From assembly GCF_046844695.1 (NCBI RefSeq), contig NZ_CP177354.1, positions 5,642,001-5,706,000 of the forward strand: a stretch of DNA of 64,000 nucleotides, written 5' to 3'. This document shows positions 61,160 through 64,000 of the stretch, piece after piece. The stretch is from Pokkaliibacter plantistimulans (lineage in GTDB: Bacteria; Pseudomonadota; Gammaproteobacteria; Pseudomonadales; Balneatricaceae). Under the pieces are notes generated by a model. It worked only from the letters and a program-made list of their open reading frames with translations, searched no databases and was not told the DNA's origin. Both the position numbers and the translations under genes were made by a program. The first letter of the stretch is position 1; each line of letters begins with the position of its first letter.

Positions 61160-61290
61160 TTCAACAAGCCGGTGAATTTCGTTATCGGGGCAGCAGAGAC
61201 GCGTACAAGACAGGCGAAAACGGGGAGGTGATATACAGACATGCCCCTTTCGCCTGTTGCTGATGGCATCTCAGCAGCGCAGATTGTTTG
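61160..61290. repeat. MITE-like repeat, degenerate copy 4
   Basis: TTCAACAAGCCGGTGAATTTCG, then ATCGGGGCAGCAGAGACG, ACAGGCGAAAACGGGG resemble copies 1-3 but the central half is lost or replaced. The right half is barely recognisable. It lies in the 376-base gap 60960-61335, which holds no gene. Confidence 0.5.
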
Positions 61291-61335
61291 TCGACGGCCG
61301 GTTTACTCGCTGTACGGACACAGAGAGGGCTTCCC

Positions 61336-64000
61336 ATGCGACTGACTCTGACCCAGAAGGTCACCCTGCTCAGCGCCCTGTGCGTCGTGGTGACCAGTCT
61401 GCTGGTGGGTGCCGGTTTCCTGCATCAGGCCAGTACCCTGGTACAGGAGCGCGCCACCACCGCCCTGCATACCAGCCTGCTGCAACGAGCCGACGAGATG
61501 AGCCGCAGCCTGCTGCAATACCAGAGCGATATTCGCTTCCTTGCCTTGCTTCCCGCGCTGGATGGCTATCTGCTGTCGATGCAGGCCGGTGGCAAGTCGC
61601 CACGTACCGGCCTTGACACCAGCGTGCTGCACAACGCCCTGAGCGCCATCCTGCGCGCCCGGCTACAGGCCATACCGGAATACTTCCAGCTGCGGGTGAT
61701 CGACAATGCCGACCACCCCGGCATGGAGCTGCTACGGGTCGAACGCAACGGCAAGAATATCCGCGAAGTGCCCGCCGCCTTTTTGCAGGACAAGTCCGAT
61801 CGCTATTACTTCAAGGCCACGCAGCAGCTCAAGCAGGGAGAAATCTACGCCTCCCCCATCGATCTCAATCAGGAGCACGGCGAGATCGAAACCGAACAGC
61901 TGCGCACCCTGCGACTGGCCATGCCGGTAGGCTGGAGCAACGGCAAGGCGCTAGGGTTGCTGGTGATCAATATCAACGTGGCCGCCCTGCTCGATCGCAG
62001 CGTGGTGGTGCATGATCCGTTCTTTATTACCAACGCCACTGGCGACTACCTCTACCATCCCAACCCGGCCTATCGTTTTGCCTTTGAAAAGGGCGAAAGC
62101 CATCGCCTGCAAGATGACATGCCAGCCTATGCCGGCTGGTTTCAGAGCCCGCAATACAGCCAGCTGAATCAGGAAGTGCACTATCAGGGCAACGATTACT
62201 ATGCCTCACTGGTCAAGGTCTACCTGCCCGGCAGTGACCGCAACAGCTTCCTGACTCTGACCCAGCTGGTGCCCTTCGTGTCCATGACCGATGCGCTGCA
62301 ACAGCTGCTGCTCAACGCCGGGCTGTGGTTTTTCGCCGTGTTGTTGCTGGGCACCACCGCCTGCATCCTGCTGATGCGCCGCTCACTGTTACCGCTGGTG
62401 GCTATGTCCAGCTGGGTGCAGCGTTATGCGGAAGGCGAGTACCACCTGCCCCATCAGCCCATGCCTCATGATGAAATCGGCACGCTTTACACTGGCCTGC
62501 GTCGCCTCGGACAAGCCCTGCGCAGGCGGGAAAGAGCCCTGCAGGCCAATGAGGCGAAACTGCAGACCGTGCTGGATACGGTGATCAGCGGCATTCTCAC
62601 CGTCAACGAACAGGGCACCATCGAATCGGCTAACGCCGCCGCCGAACAGCTGTTTGGTTACAGGAACAACGCCATGGTGGGTCTGCACATCAAGATTCTG
62701 ATGCCGGAATCCAGTGCCGAGCGCCACGATGAACTGTTCCAGCGCTACCTGACCGATGGCCACTCCGACATCATCGGCCTGCTGCGCCACGTCACCGCCC
62801 GTCACCGCGATGGCCATGAGTTTCCGATCTGCCTGTCGATCAACGATACCTGGTACAACAATCAGCGCCTGTTCGTGGTGGGTATTCAGGATCTCAGTGC
62901 CCTGCAGGAAGCCGAGAAGATGAATGCCCGCCTTGGCCGCCTGATTCAGGCCTCCTCCAACGAAATCCTGATTCTCGACAGCGACTTCAATCTGCTGGAA
63001 CTAAACCACAGCGCCATGGCCAATCTCGGCTACAGCTCAAGCCATGTGATCAATGACCTGTACGCCATCGTCGCCCCTCATGCCCTTGAGCAGACTCTGC
63101 AGAGCCTGCGCAGCCTGTTGCAGCGTCGTGGCCTCGATACCCAGTTCGAGAGCTATTTCAAACGCGCCGATGGCACCAACTATCCGGTGGAGATTCGCGC
63201 CTTCCTGCTGCACGACAAGGAGCAGATGCGCTGGGCGCTACTGGCGCTGGATATTTCCGAGCGCCAGCAACAGCACCGCACCCTCAACCATTACGTGCAG
63301 CAGCTGGAAGTCAGCAACCGCGAGCTGGTGGAGTTCACCAGTCTGGCCACCACCAACCTGCAACAACCGGTACAGCAGGCCATGCGCCTGCTACAACAAT
63401 TGCTGGAGACCAATCCGGCCTTGCAGCAGCGCCTGCCCCAACCGGCACAGCAACTGCGCAATCTGCTGCAGGGGATGGACTTCACCCTGCGTGAACTGTT
63501 GCTGCTCAATCGCATGCACATTCGCCCCACCAACCCGGTACGTCTGGACCTCAACCAGCTGGTCGATGAAGTCCTGCATGAGCTGCAGGAACGCCTGCAA
63601 CTGGCCCGGCTACGGGTACATCTGCAACCGCTGCCCACCCTGCTGGCCGACCGGGAGCAGATGATGCAGCTACTGCGCGAACTGCTGCATGCAGCACTGC
63701 TGGCCTGTCGCCCTGAGCTGCCCAATGAAGTCTATCTGCATGCCCTCGGCAGTGATGTCTGTGCCACCAACGAGACCGGCTTTGCCCTGCGCGGGGCATT
63801 CGCGCCGGTAATGGAAAGCATCGGCATGGTGCTGTGTCGCCGTATCGTCGCCCGCCATCAAGGGCATCTGCGGCTGCAGCTGAATGGCAGTGACAGTGAA
63901 ATTCGTATCTGCCTGCCCAATCATCACAGCCTGGGACCGGCGCCCAGCGAGCCACCGACCAGTCATACCCAGCCCAACCACAACCCTATCGCCCCCGCTG
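61336..64000 (+). CDS. Membrane PAS sensor with degenerate histidine-kinase core (partial)
   Basis: At least 888 codons, runs off the right edge. Membrane helix 1 (~8-28), a periplasmic dCache-like sensor (~30-310: QVRLVID-like blocks YFQLRVIDNADHPGMELLRV, NPAYRFAFEKGES), membrane helix 2 (~325-345), HAMP (~350-400), two PAS domains (~410-530 and 535-650) and a HisKA-like part. The H-box reads EFTSLATTNLQQPVQQAM, where others have SHDLQEP: Thr673 replaces the phospho-accepting His. N-box (MMQLLRELLHAALLA) lacks Asn and DxGxG is missing; only the last GMVLCRRIVARHQG part is normal. Probably a pseudo-kinase or a sensor with another output. Confidence 0.85.
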   Translation, partial: MRLTLTQKVTLLSALCVVVTSLLVGAGFLHQASTLVQERATTALHTSLLQRADEMSRSLLQYQSDIRFLALLPALDGYLLSMQAGGKSPRTGLDTSVLHNALSAILRARLQAIPEYFQLRVIDNADHPGMELLRVERNGKNIREVPAAFLQDKSDRYYFKATQQLKQGEIYASPIDLNQEHGEIETEQLRTLRLAMPVGWSNGKALGLLVININVAALLDRSVVVHDPFFITNATGDYLYHPNPAYRFAFEKGESHRLQDDMPAYAGWFQSPQYSQLNQEVHYQGNDYYASLVKVYLPGSDRNSFLTLTQLVPFVSMTDALQQLLLNAGLWFFAVLLLGTTACILLMRRSLLPLVAMSSWVQRYAEGEYHLPHQPMPHDEIGTLYTGLRRLGQALRRRERALQANEAKLQTVLDTVISGILTVNEQGTIESANAAAEQLFGYRNNAMVGLHIKILMPESSAERHDELFQRYLTDGHSDIIGLLRHVTARHRDGHEFPICLSINDTWYNNQRLFVVGIQDLSALQEAEKMNARLGRLIQASSNEILILDSDFNLLELNHSAMANLGYSSSHVINDLYAIVAPHALEQTLQSLRSLLQRRGLDTQFESYFKRADGTNYPVEIRAFLLHDKEQMRWALLALDISERQQQHRTLNHYVQQLEVSNRELVEFTSLATTNLQQPVQQAMRLLQQLLETNPALQQRLPQPAQQLRNLLQGMDFTLRELLLLNRMHIRPTNPVRLDLNQLVDEVLHELQERLQLARLRVHLQPLPTLLADREQMMQLLRELLHAALLACRPELPNEVYLHALGSDVCATNETGFALRGAFAPVMESIGMVLCRRIVARHQGHLRLQLNGSDSEIRICLPNHHSLGPAPSEPPTSHTQPNHNPIAPA

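Noticed and set aside
1..64000. CRISPR arrays, rRNA genes, complete tRNA genes and an integron integrase
   Set aside because: None seen by eye: no regularly spaced direct repeats, no intact tRNA cloverleaf, no intI-like reading frame.

Overview
The window looks like chromosomal DNA of a gammaproteobacterium, probably a marine or rhizosphere member of the Oceanospirillales. The basis is moderately high GC, many LysR/TetR-controlled catabolic operons, BCCT and betaine-type transporters, two chemoreceptors, a glutathione-dependent formaldehyde pathway and a D-glutamate (dgc) locus. The genus cannot be fixed from this sequence alone.

Layout. 1-4.1 kb: a tetR-P5C-reductase-betaine-binding-protein operon divergent from a DgcA/N-methylproline-type demethylase, probably for an N-methylated amino acid. 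4.4-10.8 kb: two chemotaxis transducers around fghA-frmA (formaldehyde detoxification, itself a by-product of oxidative demethylation) and a divergent LysR gene. 10.9-11.8 kb: a Fur-boxed FecI-type sigma factor with only the N-terminal piece of an anti-sigma FecR. 12.1-18.5 kb: glutamine-synthetase-like enzyme, two glutamine amidotransferases, Fe-alcohol dehydrogenase and aldehyde dehydrogenase, which together read as a gamma-glutamylated amine or amino-alcohol route. 19.4-27.7 kb: a four-gene redox/phosphoesterase cluster headed by a GMC oxidoreductase fused to an alpha/beta hydrolase with a Cys in the nucleophile position, followed by a membrane di-heme cytochrome, a calcineurin-like phosphoesterase and a PhoD-like enzyme. 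27.8-31.5 kb: small housekeeping or stress genes.

32.3-35.7 kb is the most unusual part. It is an integron gene-cassette array with five recognisable attC sites and six cassette-like genes, all read on the minus strand, and no integron integrase in the window. Cassettes encode an HNH nuclease, two membrane-anchored proteins, a short lipoprotein-like ORF, a trypsin-like protease and a 53-residue protein. Base composition is clearly AT-richer than the surroundings.

36.2-41.8 kb is a LysR/ABC transporter/dgcN/dgcA D-glutamate locus without its own ATPase gene. 41.9-51.2 kb: RraB-domain protein, YccF, AEC permease, a DinJ/YafQ toxin-antitoxin pair, and a LysR-BCCT-CocE hydrolase-LysR group. 51.5-56.6 kb is a decayed integrative element: an aldehyde dehydrogenase fused at a deletion junction to a DUF2274 tail, a FAH-family enzyme, an aminotransferase, an Lrp regulator, a DUF1016 nuclease fragment and a tyrosine integrase with several lesions. 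56.9-64 kb: formate/nitrite channel, small lipoproteins, an FeS-type photolyase and a large PAS sensor whose kinase core has lost the phospho-accepting His. A ~145-165 bp MITE-like repeat occurs in three good copies and one eroded copy.
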